DNA from: Sulfurivermis sp041678005
Lineage (GTDB): Bacteria; Pseudomonadota; Gammaproteobacteria; Thiohalomonadales; Thiohalomonadaceae
Length of the DNA: 27,638 nt
Assembly (NCBI GenBank): GCA_041678005.1
Contig: JBAYOW010000029.1
Coordinates: 1-27,638, forward strand
Direction: 5' to 3'
Shown here one piece after another: positions 8,944 to 17,852 of this stretch. The translations under genes were made by a program, and so were the position numbers. Every line of letters begins with the position of its first letter. The first letter of the stretch is position 1. Below the pieces are notes generated by a model. The model worked only from the letters and a program-made list of their open reading frames with translations. It made no database searches and was not told where the DNA came from.

Positions 8944-9367
8944 GACAGATTGAAAACTCCGGCAATTGTGTTCGACCATGGCGTGGCAGCCGGTTAATGG
9001 TACAGCAATGGCGTGTGTACTTCGAATTTTTGACCAGTGTTTTTTATTTTTGTGAGATGTGGTGGCATTGAAGATAGTGAGCGCATGCTTACTGCTCCAC
9101 GGTGTAGGGACTTGTGCATCATCTGGGACCAAGACTACGTGAGTGTGCGTCCAACCCGGGGGGGTTGAAGCTTGGGTTATCGCTCCCACGCAGAGGCACG
9201 GGAGCACTATAAAACCAATTCATCATCGCCATGAGCGGGTTTGTTATGGGTGTTTCTGCTATCATGCCATGTCAGCTTTTGGGCCTGTGTTATCACATTC
9301 GGCTGGTAACGGGTTTGCTGAATTACACTAATAAAGATGCGGTATCTAAATGAATCAAGGAGGTGTC
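8944..9367. other. Divergent glgB/glgC control region
   Basis: This stretch of 424 bases separates the divergent glycogen genes, so promoters for both should lie here. I see no gene and no clear promoter that stands out by eye. A 6-bp inverted repeat (GCTCCC 9182-9187 with GGGAGC 9200-9205) flanks a 12-base centre within a sequence like the dispersed 'ATCGCTCCCACGC' palindromes of proteobacteria. The frame extending glgB upstream through it has no recognisable domain. Confidence 0.5.
9182..9205. repeat. Degenerate REP-like palindrome
   Basis: GCTCCC and GGGAGC form a perfect 6-bp stem around ACGCAGAGGCAC. The left arm and loop resemble the dispersed palindrome whose full form reads GCTCCCACGC-AGAGC-GTGGGAGC; here the right arm has decayed. 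It sits between two divergent genes, a usual place for such elements. Confidence 0.45.
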
Positions 9368-10636
9368 ATGTCTGAATCCCGTACGCCACGTTTCGTCAGC
9401 CGACTAACTCGCGATACGCTCGCCTTGATACTGGCAGGTGGCAGTGGTACTCGCCTCAAGGGATTGACCCAGTGGCGAGCAAAGCCAGCCGTACCCTTTG
9501 GTGGTAAATTCCGTATCATAGATTTTCCTTTATCCAATTGTTTCAATTCAGGCATCCGCCGAATTGGCGTCATCACTCAATACAAGGCCCATTCTCTGCT
9601 TCGTCATGTGCAGCATGGCTGGAGCTTTCAGCGTACCGAGCTCGGTGAGTTTGTTGAACTGTTGCCGGCGCAGCAACGCACTGGCGGGCATTGGTATGCC
9701 GGTACTGCCGATGCGGTCTTTCAGAATATCGATATTATTCGTTCACATAATCCTGAATATGTGCTGATTTTAGCGGGCGACCATATCTATAAAATGGACT
9801 ATGGCCCTATGCTGGCATATCACGTCGAGCACAAGGCTGATCTGACGATAGGCTGTTTTGAGGTGCCGGTGGAAACGGCCAAGTCCTTTGGTGTGATGGC
9901 CGTGGATAATGAATGGCAGGTGACAGGCTTTAAGGAAAAACCAGTGCAGCCTGAAGGCATCCCTGGCAGGCCAGACGAGGCATTGGCCTCGATGGGGATA
10001 TATGTTTTTAGCACACGTTTTTTGTTTGAACAGCTGGAGCTGGATGCCATACGCGTTGATTCAGAACACGATTTTGGCAAAAACATCATCCCATACTTGA
10101 TCCAGCATGCGCGGGTTATTGCCTATCCCTTCCGTGATCTTGAGACTGGCAAGCAGGCCTACTGGCGAGACGTGGGGACGGTAGATTCATATTGGTTGGC
10201 AAATATGGAGCTTATAGGCATTACGCCTGAGTTGAATATTTATGATAACCACTGGCCGACCTGGACCTATCAGGAGCAGTTGCCACCAGCCAAATTCATT
10301 TTTGACGATGATGACAGACGCGGTCAGGCGGTGGATTCCATGGTTTCCGGTGCCTGCATCATTTCTGGCGGTACGGTGCGCCATTCCTTGCTGTTTTCAA
10401 ATGTGCGCGTCAATTCCTATAGTTATGTGCAGGATTCTGTGATTTTACCGGATGTGGTGATTGGTGAGCGCTGCCGTATTCACAAGGCAATTATAGACAA
10501 AGGTTGCATCATCCCAGATGGCACGGTGATTGGTGAGGATTTGGCAGAAGACGCCAAACATTTTCATGTAAGTGAGGGGGGGGTTGTCCTGGTATGCAAT
10601 GACATGCTGGGACAGAAATTACGGCATGCCAGATAA
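9368..10636 (+). CDS. glgC: Glucose-1-phosphate adenylyltransferase (ADP-glucose pyrophosphorylase)
   Basis: The 422-residue enzyme makes ADP-glucose from ATP and glucose 1-phosphate, the committed step of glycogen synthesis. The nucleotide-binding loop GGSGTRL, the FGGKFRIIDFPLSN motif, WYAGTADA and AGDHIYKMDY are all present, and the C-terminal left-handed beta-helix (VRVNSYSYVQDSVILPDVVIGERC) is complete. The start is the ATG at 9368, because the strong ribosome site AAGGAGGTG (9357-9365) lies just before it. An in-frame ATG at 9350 lies upstream of that site and lacks one of its own. Its last 11 bases overlap the next gene. A glycogen synthase gene is not in this window. Confidence 0.96.
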   Translation: MSESRTPRFVSRLTRDTLALILAGGSGTRLKGLTQWRAKPAVPFGGKFRIIDFPLSNCFNSGIRRIGVITQYKAHSLLRHVQHGWSFQRTELGEFVELLPAQQRTGGHWYAGTADAVFQNIDIIRSHNPEYVLILAGDHIYKMDYGPMLAYHVEHKADLTIGCFEVPVETAKSFGVMAVDNEWQVTGFKEKPVQPEGIPGRPDEALASMGIYVFSTRFLFEQLELDAIRVDSEHDFGKNIIPYLIQHARVIAYPFRDLETGKQAYWRDVGTVDSYWLANMELIGITPELNIYDNHWPTWTYQEQLPPAKFIFDDDDRRGQAVDSMVSGACIISGGTVRHSLLFSNVRVNSYSYVQDSVILPDVVIGERCRIHKAIIDKGCIIPDGTVIGEDLAEDAKHFHVSEGGVVLVCNDMLGQKLRHAR

Positions 10637-12317
10637 TTTTCGTCTTAAGGTAGTGCTGTGCTGGCACATGCACCAGCCACAATATTTCGACCTGGAAAGT
10701 GGTCAGTATCAATTACCCTGGACCTATCTGCATGCCATCAAGGACTATGTGGATATGGCGGCTATCATCGAGGCCGTGCCGGGGGCGCGTGCTGTCGTAA
10801 ACTTTGCCCCAACACTATTGGAGCAGCTGGAAGATTATGCCGTCATGGTGCGTAATTATTTGCGTGAAGGTGTGCCTCTGCACGATCCTCTGCTGGCAGC
10901 CTTGGTGGCCCCTGCCTTGCCGGCAGACCCTGAGCAACGACAGGTATTGATAAAAAACTGCCTGCGTGCCAACGAGTCACGGCTTATTGATCGCTTCCCG
11001 CAATTCCGTTTGTTAGCTGATATTGCCAGGTTTATGGGTGATGAACCGCATATGCTGGGCTATCTGGATGACCAATATATTGTTGACCTGATCGTGTGGT
11101 ATCACCTGGCCTGGATGGCCGAGACAGTGCGGCGAGACGATAGTCGTGTGCAAGGTTTGATGGCACGGGTTTCAGGCTATACACAGACTGATCGCCGCTT
11201 GTTGTTGCAGCTTATCGGCGAGCTGATCGAAAGCGTAGTGCCGCGCTACCGGCGGCTGGCTGAGGCAAACCGTATAGAGCTTTCAGTAACGCCATACGCC
11301 CACCCCATAGTCCCTCTGTTGCTCGATATTCAGTCAGCTCGCGAGGCAATACCGGAGTTGAGTTTGCCCTTGCTGGAAAAATATCCAGGTGGTGAAGAAC
11401 GTGCGCGCTGGCATGTGCGTGAAGGGATACGTGTTTTTGAGCAACATTTCGGCATGCGCCCACGCGGTTGCTGGCCATCAGAAGGCGGTGTCAGTACAGC
11501 CACGATACACTTGCTGGCAGAAGAAGGTTTTATCTGGACTGCCAGTGGTGAGACTGTCCTGCATAACAGCCTGATTAAGTCTGGCTTACCAGAAGAGCTG
11601 TGTGCCCATCGCCCGTATCAGATCAATGGTTCTGCAATGCACTGTTTTTTCCGTTCTGACGGGCTATCTGATCTCATCGGCTTCACTTACTCCAACTGGC
11701 ATGCCAGTGATGCCGTGAATAATCTTATTCACCATCTGGAAAATACTGCTGAGGCCTGTAATGGCGATCCCAGTAAGGTCGTCTCCATCATTATGGATGG
11801 TGAGAATGCCTGGGAATATTATCCGGAGAATGCCTATCATTTCCTCACCACGCTCTATCAACGCCTGGCCAATCATCCCGCGCTGGAGTTGACCACCTTT
11901 GGCGATTGCATGGATGCAGAACTTGCGCCAACAACTTTGCCAGCCCTGGTTGCCGGTAGCTGGGTCTATGGCACATTCACTACTTGGATCGGCGATAGAG
12001 ATAAAAATTATGCCTGGGATCTGCTGGGTAACGCCAAGCACGCCTTCGATGCTGCAGTCGCGGCTGGACATTTGACGGGTGAGGATCTCTACCGTGCCGA
12101 AAAGCAGCTGGCTGTTTGTGAAGGATCGGACTGGTTCTGGTGGTTCGGCGATTACAATCCAGCTGAATCGGTGCGTGATTTTGATCGGCTGTTTCGTCTA
12201 CAATTAGCCAGGCTTTATCGTCTTTTGGGTGAAGAGCCACCCGAAGCTATTACACATGTTCTTTTTCACGGTGGCGGCGCTCCTCTGTCTGGCGGCGTGA
12301 TGCGTTCCAATCTGTAA
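10626..12317 (+). CDS. Glycoside hydrolase family 57 glucan-active enzyme
   Basis: A 563-residue GH57 protein. The family's first motif is WHMHQP (residues 13-18), the nucleophile is E286 in GCWPSEGGVS, and the acid/base is D391 in IIMDGENAWEYYPE. GH57 members are retaining alpha-amylases, 4-alpha-glucanotransferases or branching enzymes acting on glycogen-type glucans; this 560-residue form commonly sits in glycogen operons, but its exact activity cannot be read from motifs. The ATG at 10626 overlaps the end of glgC by 11 bases, and malQ follows after 18 bases, so the three genes are one unit. The frame runs further upstream inside glgC, but family similarity begins at MPDNFRLKVVLCWHMHQP. 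Confidence 0.92.
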   Translation: MPDNFRLKVVLCWHMHQPQYFDLESGQYQLPWTYLHAIKDYVDMAAIIEAVPGARAVVNFAPTLLEQLEDYAVMVRNYLREGVPLHDPLLAALVAPALPADPEQRQVLIKNCLRANESRLIDRFPQFRLLADIARFMGDEPHMLGYLDDQYIVDLIVWYHLAWMAETVRRDDSRVQGLMARVSGYTQTDRRLLLQLIGELIESVVPRYRRLAEANRIELSVTPYAHPIVPLLLDIQSAREAIPELSLPLLEKYPGGEERARWHVREGIRVFEQHFGMRPRGCWPSEGGVSTATIHLLAEEGFIWTASGETVLHNSLIKSGLPEELCAHRPYQINGSAMHCFFRSDGLSDLIGFTYSNWHASDAVNNLIHHLENTAEACNGDPSKVVSIIMDGENAWEYYPENAYHFLTTLYQRLANHPALELTTFGDCMDAELAPTTLPALVAGSWVYGTFTTWIGDRDKNYAWDLLGNAKHAFDAAVAAGHLTGEDLYRAEKQLAVCEGSDWFWWFGDYNPAESVRDFDRLFRLQLARLYRLLGEEPPEAITHVLFHGGGAPLSGGVMRSNL

Positions 12318-12335
12318 ATCAACAAGGTTCAAGAC

Positions 12336-13817
12336 ATGGAAGCCAAAGCCAGACGTAATTTGCCATCGCCGCTGCCTCATCGTCAGGCAGGTATTTTATT
12401 ACACCCAACATCCTTGCCTGGACCATGGCACGGCGGCGATTTGGGCATAGAGGCACGACGTTTCGTCGATTTTCTAGTGGCAGCTGGTCAACAGGTGTGG
12501 CAGATCCTGCCGCTGGGGCCGACACACGAGGATCTGTCGCCTTACCAAAGCCTGTCGGTGCACGCAGGCAATCCACAGTTAATAAGTATCGAAGACCTGC
12601 AGGCTCAAGGCTGGCTGGATGATGTGGTGCCAGATCCAAATCGTGATGCCAAACCCCGATTGATCGCGCAGGCCTGGCATGGTTTTCAGGCCAGGGCAGG
12701 GGAGGCCGAGCGGACAGCCTTGCAGCAATTCATTGAGCGCACGTTTTGGCTGGATGACTATGTTCACTTTTGCCTGATTAAAAGCTTGCAGGAAGGTCGA
12801 GGTTGGACAGAATGGCCCAGGCAGCTGCGTGATCGCGATGCAGATGCACTGTCAGATATAAGCAAGCATTATGCAGATGAGCTGGCCATATTGCAGTTTG
12901 AGCAGTTTGTCTTTGATTACCAGTGGCAAGCAATCAAACAATATGCCAATAACAATGGCGTGGCTATTTTCGGTGATATGCCGATCTTTGTCGCCCACGA
13001 TAGCGCCGATGTCTGGGCGCAACGCGAATATTTCAGTCTGGATGAAAATGGCCAGTCTTTGGTTGTAGCTGGTGTGCCGCCGGATTATTTCTCTGCCACC
13101 GGGCAACGCTGGGGCAACCCACAATACGACTGGGAGCGCATGGCCGCCGATGATTTTCATTGGTGGAAGCAACGCCTGGCTTGGCAATTGCACATGGTCG
13201 ACCTGCTGCGCATCGATCATTTTCGTGGTTTTGAGGCCTATTGGGAGATCTCGGCCAAGGAGGAAACGGCGATTAATGGCCGCTGGGTGAAGGCACCTGG
13301 TGAAGCCTTGTTCAAATCCCTTACCCAACGTTTTTCGCCCTTGCCGGTGGTGGCCGAGGATTTGGGTATTATTACCGACGAGGTGATCGCCTTGCGGGAT
13401 AAATTCTCCCTGCCTGGCATGCGCGTGCTGCAATTTGCCTTTGGTGGTGGTGCCGATAACTTTTATCTGCCACATAATTATACGGAAAATACCGTGGTTT
13501 ATACTGGCACGCATGACAACGACACCACCTTGAGCTGGTGGCATAGCAGCGATGATTCCTTGTGCCATCATGTGATGGAATATTTTGGCCATCCAGCCGA
13601 GGCCATGCCCTGGCCATTTATACGCGCTGCCTATGCATCAGTGGCGCGTCTGGCGGTCTTGCCGATGCAGGATGTGTTAGCACTGGGCGGTGAGCACCGC
13701 ATGAATGTTCCAGGCACCACGGTCGGCAACTGGCAATGGCGCTTTGCCTGGGAGCAGGTGCCGACGGACAGGGCAGCGCATATGCACTATCTGACGGGGA
13801 TGTATAGCAGGCGTTGA
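12336..13817 (+). CDS. malQ: 4-alpha-glucanotransferase (amylomaltase, GH77)
   Basis: A 493-residue GH77 enzyme that transfers alpha-1,4-glucan segments between chains, recycling short maltodextrins. Catalytic residues are nucleophile D294 (LRIDHFRGFEAYWE), acid/base E341 (VVAEDLG) and D394 (GTHDND), all in the expected spacing. LLHPTSLPGP near the N-terminus and HAGNPQLIS are also family signatures. It is the last gene of the glgC-GH57-malQ unit and would process dextrins released from glycogen by the GH57 enzyme. No clear terminator follows in the 142 bases before the next gene. Confidence 0.96.
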   Translation: MEAKARRNLPSPLPHRQAGILLHPTSLPGPWHGGDLGIEARRFVDFLVAAGQQVWQILPLGPTHEDLSPYQSLSVHAGNPQLISIEDLQAQGWLDDVVPDPNRDAKPRLIAQAWHGFQARAGEAERTALQQFIERTFWLDDYVHFCLIKSLQEGRGWTEWPRQLRDRDADALSDISKHYADELAILQFEQFVFDYQWQAIKQYANNNGVAIFGDMPIFVAHDSADVWAQREYFSLDENGQSLVVAGVPPDYFSATGQRWGNPQYDWERMAADDFHWWKQRLAWQLHMVDLLRIDHFRGFEAYWEISAKEETAINGRWVKAPGEALFKSLTQRFSPLPVVAEDLGIITDEVIALRDKFSLPGMRVLQFAFGGGADNFYLPHNYTENTVVYTGTHDNDTTLSWWHSSDDSLCHHVMEYFGHPAEAMPWPFIRAAYASVARLAVLPMQDVLALGGEHRMNVPGTTVGNWQWRFAWEQVPTDRAAHMHYLTGMYSRR

Positions 13818-13959
13818 GCATGGCTATTTAGTATGAGCGTGAGCATTATTTGCTTGCATTGTGATAGATATCCCAGTAGTTAGATCGGGCTTCTCCTAAG
13901 CTAATAATGGAAGTCGTGGTTCAATAACTGCTTGAGCCATTCCTACAGGAGCCGATGTG

Positions 13960-15318
13960 ATGAATATACCTGTCACTGTACGCAATTATCTGGCCAACAC
14001 TGGTGGGCAGTACAGGCTGTATAGCGCCACCGCAGGCAAAACCTTGGCCGAGGTGCTGCGAGAGGCTCGTGTTCCTGTACAAAAATTACTGCGTAGCACT
14101 TTATTGAAAAGTGGCAGCAATTACCTATTGGCTGTTTACCCGGCCAGCCATCGTCTTGAGTTGTCGGTTCTGCAGGGCAGTGCCAAACGCCCATTCCTGC
14201 CCTGTACACTGGAGGACATCCAGAGTAAATTTCCCGACTGCGAGAGCCTCGCTCTGCCACCTCTGGGTAATGCCTATGGCCTGAAGATGATCATTGATCG
14301 GTCTGTGAATGAGTTGGACGAGGTCTTTTTTACTTCAGGTGTTGCTCACCTGTTCTTGCGCAGTAATCAGGCAGATTTCGCACAACTCGTTAACGGTGCG
14401 TTGCGTGGCTACCGTATCTCCAGTCCACAATCCAGGGCAGCCACGCCAGCCGTGGCCAAACAACAGCAGATGAAGAACAAGGTTGAGCAGGTGCGTCAGT
14501 TGCCGCCCATGCCAGGCATTGCCGCCGAGATTCTGCATCTGCGCAATAATCCATACATCAATGTCTGCGAACTGGCGGCGGTTATCGAGCAGGATCCAAG
14601 TTTAAGTGCACAGTTGCTGCGTTATGCCACATCACCTTTCTACGCCTATCAGGGCAAGGTGGATTCGGTGGAAACGGCTATTGTGCGCGTGTTGGGGCTG
14701 GATTTTGTCATGGATTTTGTCTTCGGCCTCGCCCTGGGCAAGTCTTTCCGTATTCCCAAAGATGGTGTTTTAGGTCTGGATGCATTCTGGCGCGATGCCC
14801 TGCATGTGGCCGCCCTGTCACAATTGCTGTGTGAATCCATAGAATTCAGTCGGCGGCCTGCGTCTGGCATGGCATATTTGTCTGGTCTGTTGCATAACTT
14901 TGGTTTTCTTTTGTTGGCTCATCTATTCCCGCAGCAATTCGCCCGCCTCAATCAGGCTGCAACAAGGCATTCTGAACGCCCTATTCTTGAGCTGGAGCGT
15001 GAGCTGGTTGGTGTGAACCATACCGAGATGGGGATCTGGCTAATGGATGCCTGGAATATGCCCAGGGAAATCATCGCCACCGTATCTGGGCATCATGATC
15101 ACACGGCGCGTGATACCTACGGCATCTATCCCAACCTGGTGCAATTGGCCAGCCGTTTACTCATGCGCTTCGGCATGGGCGATGCGGGCACTACTGAAAT
15201 TCCTGCGGAGTTGCTTGCGGCTGTGGGCCTGAGCGATGAACAGGCTGAATTGGCTCTGGCCAAGGTTGTGCAGATGCAGGAAGGGCTACAGTTTATGGCA
15301 CGTAAAATGGTGGCCTGA
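13960..15318 (+). CDS. YbaK-like/HDOD domain regulatory protein
   Basis: A 452-residue two-domain protein. Residues 1-150 resemble the YbaK/ProX aminoacyl-tRNA deacylase fold (KLLRSTLLKSGSNYLLAVYP, SVNELDEVFFTSG). After a glutamine-rich linker, residues about 175-385 are an HDOD domain (VRQLPPMPGIAAEILHLRNN, IEQDPSLSAQLLRYATSPFY, TAIVRVLGLDFVMDFVFGLALG), a relative of HD phosphohydrolases used in signalling, which usually lacks catalytic residues. The ATG at 13960 follows AGGAG (13947-13951) by 8 bases; a GTG one codon upstream is possible. Its role is unknown. HDOD proteins often act in motility, cyclic-di-GMP or stress signalling. It sits alone between the glycogen unit and the sulfur operon. 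Confidence 0.85.
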   Translation: MNIPVTVRNYLANTGGQYRLYSATAGKTLAEVLREARVPVQKLLRSTLLKSGSNYLLAVYPASHRLELSVLQGSAKRPFLPCTLEDIQSKFPDCESLALPPLGNAYGLKMIIDRSVNELDEVFFTSGVAHLFLRSNQADFAQLVNGALRGYRISSPQSRAATPAVAKQQQMKNKVEQVRQLPPMPGIAAEILHLRNNPYINVCELAAVIEQDPSLSAQLLRYATSPFYAYQGKVDSVETAIVRVLGLDFVMDFVFGLALGKSFRIPKDGVLGLDAFWRDALHVAALSQLLCESIEFSRRPASGMAYLSGLLHNFGFLLLAHLFPQQFARLNQAATRHSERPILELERELVGVNHTEMGIWLMDAWNMPREIIATVSGHHDHTARDTYGIYPNLVQLASRLLMRFGMGDAGTTEIPAELLAAVGLSDEQAELALAKVVQMQEGLQFMARKMVA

Positions 15319-15501
15319 GAAGGCGTTGTGCAGCCCGCGTAAGCAGAACCTTTCCACAAGTTCTGGCCACGATTGAAATTTCCCTCCCCCCTGAATCCTC
15401 GCCCGTTTGCGGGAAAGTTTATTAAATTTTAGATTGATGCTGACTGGTTCGCGGCGCGCCCAGAATTTTTGCCGTGGCCTGAAAATGCTGTCTTTGGCTT
15501 C

Positions 15502-15550
15502 TGATTGCAAAATCCCACTCACCATCAATCTGCTGATGGCTGATTGCAAT
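15502..15550 (+). promoter_or_regulatory. Candidate enhancer sites upstream of the sulfur operon
   Basis: TGATTGCAA occurs twice (15502-15510 and 15541-15549), and the second copy extends to the palindrome ATTGCAAT. They lie roughly 90-130 bases before the predicted sigma-54 start site, the usual distance for an enhancer-binding activator. ATTGCA cores also occur before extH and extJ. Confidence 0.35.
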
Positions 15551-15611
15551 ATACTCCCACCAGAACATTATGTATTTCTCTATCATCATGAAATATATGG
15601 AAAAATAAATA

Positions 15612-15627
15612 TGGCACATAAACTGCT
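15612..15627 (+). promoter_or_regulatory. Sigma-54-type promoter before the sulfur-relay operon
   Basis: TGGCACATAAACTGCT contains a perfect -24 box TGGCAC and a -12 box TGCT with the required GG-N10-GC spacing (GG 15613-15614, GC 15625-15626). Transcription would start near 15638, leaving a leader of about 58 bases before the first gene. Two similar matches lie before extH and extJ. Confidence 0.55.
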
Positions 15628-15696
15628 AGATATTGACTGTCGTGCGGCCAGTTGTTTGTACCCAGCAATTATAATTATTCGGGAGGGCCTGACAGG

Positions 15697-16020
15697 ATGT
15701 CGTGGTTGAAACGTATCTGGCGAGGGCGTGAGATTTCCATCGCCATGCAGACAAAGTTTGTAGATCTGCCTGGGCTCGGTAGCGTGGAGATCATGCGCAG
15801 TGTGGATTGCCTCGGTGCAGCTTGCCCACGGCCACAGTTGCTCGCCATGCAGATGGTTGAGGAGCTGAAGGATGGCGATGTGTTTGAGTTGTATTCAGAC
15901 AATCCCACCTCGGTGGAGACGATACCGGCGCTGGTGATGACGTTATACAGCACCCACCTGGCAACTGTCCGCGGCGAGCATGGTTGGCGTATTTATGTAC
16001 GCAAGGGTCTGGGGCAATAG
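15697..16020 (+). CDS. TusA-family sulfur carrier protein
   Basis: A 107-residue TusA-fold protein. The persulfide-carrying cysteine is C43 in the motif CPRP, preceded by VDCLGAA with a second cysteine C38, followed by the helix QLLAMQMVEELKDGD and the strand FELYSDNPTSVETIPALV typical of the family. TusA-like proteins pass sulfur (or selenium) as a persulfide to partners such as DsrE-type proteins. About 20 extra N-terminal residues (SWLKRIWRGREISIA) are basic and amphipathic. The ATG at 15697 is chosen because GGAGG (15682-15686) precedes it; the open frame begins at 15652. First gene of a six-gene operon. Confidence 0.87.
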   Translation: MSWLKRIWRGREISIAMQTKFVDLPGLGSVEIMRSVDCLGAACPRPQLLAMQMVEELKDGDVFELYSDNPTSVETIPALVMTLYSTHLATVRGEHGWRIYVRKGLGQ

Positions 16021-16098
16021 CCACTGATTTATTGGGTAAGTTCTGCAATTGGCGCAGTACTTGTGTAGATATTTAATCTGATGACTGATGGAAGATAT

Positions 16099-17553
16099 AT
16101 GAGCAATCAAAACAGTGCATTGGCGGGTTCGCAGCAGACGGGTTTGTTGTCACAGCCAGGTTTCCGGTACGCCCTGGCTATTTTGGGTTTAGTGGCGCTG
16201 GGTTCTGCCTGGGTTCTGTCCATAGATACCCGTTATGTGTATCTGCTGGTATATGTCTGGTTTGGCGTGGTGTATGGGCTGTTTTTGCAGTACGGCCGTT
16301 TTTGTATGGCCTCTGCAGTGCGTGATTTGTTTGCCGTCGGTGTGCCGCGCATGGCCGTCGGCATGATGATCGCAGTGGCCTTGTATTCATTGATAGCAGC
16401 CTTTGTCACGGTTACGGGGAATAGTACCTTCCATCCCAATGTGCTTGGTTGGCATATAGTGATTGGTGCCGCTATCTTCGGGTATGGCATCGTCTTTACT
16501 GGTGGCTGTGCCTCTGGGTCTCTTTATAAATCCGGTGAGGGCAATGTCGGCTCGATGCTGGTTGTTGTAGCCATCAGCTTTTCCCAGGCGATCTTTGTTG
16601 CAGCCAGCGGCTGGTTTGACCGTTTGGTGCCATCGTCCTGGGTTGAATCTTCTATCGCCAAGGATATGCCGGAGGAATTGTCGGTAACCACGGGCTGGTT
16701 TGATATTTTCACCTCGGGTCATGTGTGGGATTTGCAGGGCGCTACTCTGGCCGATACCTTGGGTGTCAATAATGTGTTTGTTTCCAGCTTCCTGGTGAAC
16801 ATGTTATTGGTATCCCTGTTGCCGGTACTGGCTGTGTTGATCCTGTTGTACATCGTTTACTACCGCAAGGGCCATTTGCGCCGTGCAAAGATTGCCAACC
16901 CCACACTCAATGACCACTTAAAAGGCATGTGGTCGATGTTCACCTCCTCGAAAAATACCGCAATCGCGGGTGTTTTCCTTGGCATCTTTGCCGGTCTGCA
17001 TATGTGGGTTACTGGTCTGCTGCGCACGCATTACGAGATCGACAACTTCGGTGAAATGTTGGAGGCCATGGGTCACACCGCCGGTCTGTCCATGCAGGGA
17101 ACCGTGTTTGATCCAGGTTACTGGTATATCACTACTCAGGAAGCGCAGTGGGGTGCGTGGGTACTGGAGAAGTTGAACTTTGACATGATGAACAACATCT
17201 ACTTCGGCCTGGAAAATGGTGTTCCCAATCCTTTGCTGAATGCGCCTGGTTTTATGTCTATTGGCATCATCCTAGGTGCCGCGGTTATGGCGCTGAGTCG
17301 CCGTGAATTCAAATGGAAGATGCCGAGTATGGAAGGCGCAGTCTTTGCCTTGGTAGGTGGCACCTTGATGGGTATCGGCGCTCGTATCGCTATGGGCTGT
17401 AACATCGGCGCCTTCTTTGCCACCGTTACCAACGGCGATCCAAGTGGTTGGGTTTTTCTGTTCGGTATGGCTGGTGGTAGTTACCTTGGCGTTAAGACTT
17501 TCAACTGGTGGACAAACCGTAACGTTTCTGCCGATGATGGCTTCGATTTGTAA
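16099..17553 (+). CDS. YeeE/YedE family membrane transporter (TsuA-like, thiosulfate or selenium-linked)
   Basis: A 484-residue protein with about ten hydrophobic segments, two-repeat YeeE/YedE architecture. Conserved cysteines stand in GRFCM (C69), TGGCASGSLYKSGEGN (C137) and AMGCNIGAFFATVTNGDPSGW (C434), the contexts of the cysteines that relay thiosulfate in TsuA. Homologues import thiosulfate (TsuA) or are tied to selenium metabolism (YedE), and they often travel with TusA-type genes, as here on both sides. A periplasmic or cytoplasmic loop of about 100 residues (180-280) is longer than in short TsuA proteins. ATG 16099 has GGAAG before it; an in-frame ATG at 16081 lacks a ribosome site. 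The substrate is not decided by sequence. Confidence 0.88.
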   Translation: MSNQNSALAGSQQTGLLSQPGFRYALAILGLVALGSAWVLSIDTRYVYLLVYVWFGVVYGLFLQYGRFCMASAVRDLFAVGVPRMAVGMMIAVALYSLIAAFVTVTGNSTFHPNVLGWHIVIGAAIFGYGIVFTGGCASGSLYKSGEGNVGSMLVVVAISFSQAIFVAASGWFDRLVPSSWVESSIAKDMPEELSVTTGWFDIFTSGHVWDLQGATLADTLGVNNVFVSSFLVNMLLVSLLPVLAVLILLYIVYYRKGHLRRAKIANPTLNDHLKGMWSMFTSSKNTAIAGVFLGIFAGLHMWVTGLLRTHYEIDNFGEMLEAMGHTAGLSMQGTVFDPGYWYITTQEAQWGAWVLEKLNFDMMNNIYFGLENGVPNPLLNAPGFMSIGIILGAAVMALSRREFKWKMPSMEGAVFALVGGTLMGIGARIAMGCNIGAFFATVTNGDPSGWVFLFGMAGGSYLGVKTFNWWTNRNVSADDGFDL

Positions 17554-17598
17554 TTAATTTAAATAGTTAAGAGTAAAGATAAAGCTAAGGAGAAGAAC

Positions 17599-17850
17599 AT
17601 GGCTGTAAAATTTGAACAAACAGGTCCGGGCGAATATTCGCTGAATGTATGCGGCTATAGCTGCCCACATCCACAGGTCTATACCAAGAAGGCACTGCAG
17701 AAAATGGCCTCGGGTGATGTGCTGACACTGATATTTGACAACCCCTCTTCAGGTGAATCCATCATCGCTATGTGTGAGACCGAAGGTGATGACCTTTATG
17801 AGCAAGGTAGCGATGGCGGTAATTCAGTGTGGAAAATAAGGAAGTCTTGA
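17599..17850 (+). CDS. TusA-family sulfur carrier protein (second copy)
   Basis: An 83-residue TusA-fold protein with the active motif C22-P-H-P and a second cysteine C18 (VCGYSCPHPQVYTKKAL). It differs clearly from the first TusA-like protein, so the two are not a recent duplication. The strong AAGGAGAAG ribosome site fixes the ATG. The next gene, DsrE-like, starts 2 bases after its stop. In YedF a TusA domain and a DsrE-like domain are joined in one chain, and here the same pair sits as two adjacent genes behind a YedE-type transporter. Confidence 0.9.
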   Translation: MAVKFEQTGPGEYSLNVCGYSCPHPQVYTKKALQKMASGDVLTLIFDNPSSGESIIAMCETEGDDLYEQGSDGGNSVWKIRKS

Positions 17851-17852
17851 TC

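Larger units (their letters stand above)
15319..15696. other. Upstream region of the sulfur-relay operon
   Basis: These 378 bases hold no credible gene. They start with a CT-rich tract carrying a weak hairpin (CCCG-TTTG-CGGG near 15395) that could end the HDOD transcript, although no T-run follows. Two direct copies of TGATTGCAA (15502-15510 and 15541-15549, 39 bases apart) come next, then a sigma-54-type promoter match at 15612-15627 and an unusually long leader. Confidence 0.55.

Noticed and set aside
8944..9207. N-terminal extension of glgB by 88 residues
   Set aside because: The extra residues are not family-like, and catalytic residue numbering with the ATG at 8943 fits E. coli GlgB as recalled.
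13917..13932. GG-N10-GC match (TGGTTCAATAACTGCT) before the HDOD gene
   Set aside because: The -24 box lacks CA and the predicted start would leave only about 17 bases of leader, so it is weaker than the three ext/sulfur promoters.
15383..15416. CT-rich tract with CCCG-TTTG-CGGG hairpin as terminator of the HDOD gene
   Set aside because: The stem is only 4 bp and no T-run follows; it may be a decayed copy of the repeat at 2185-2209.
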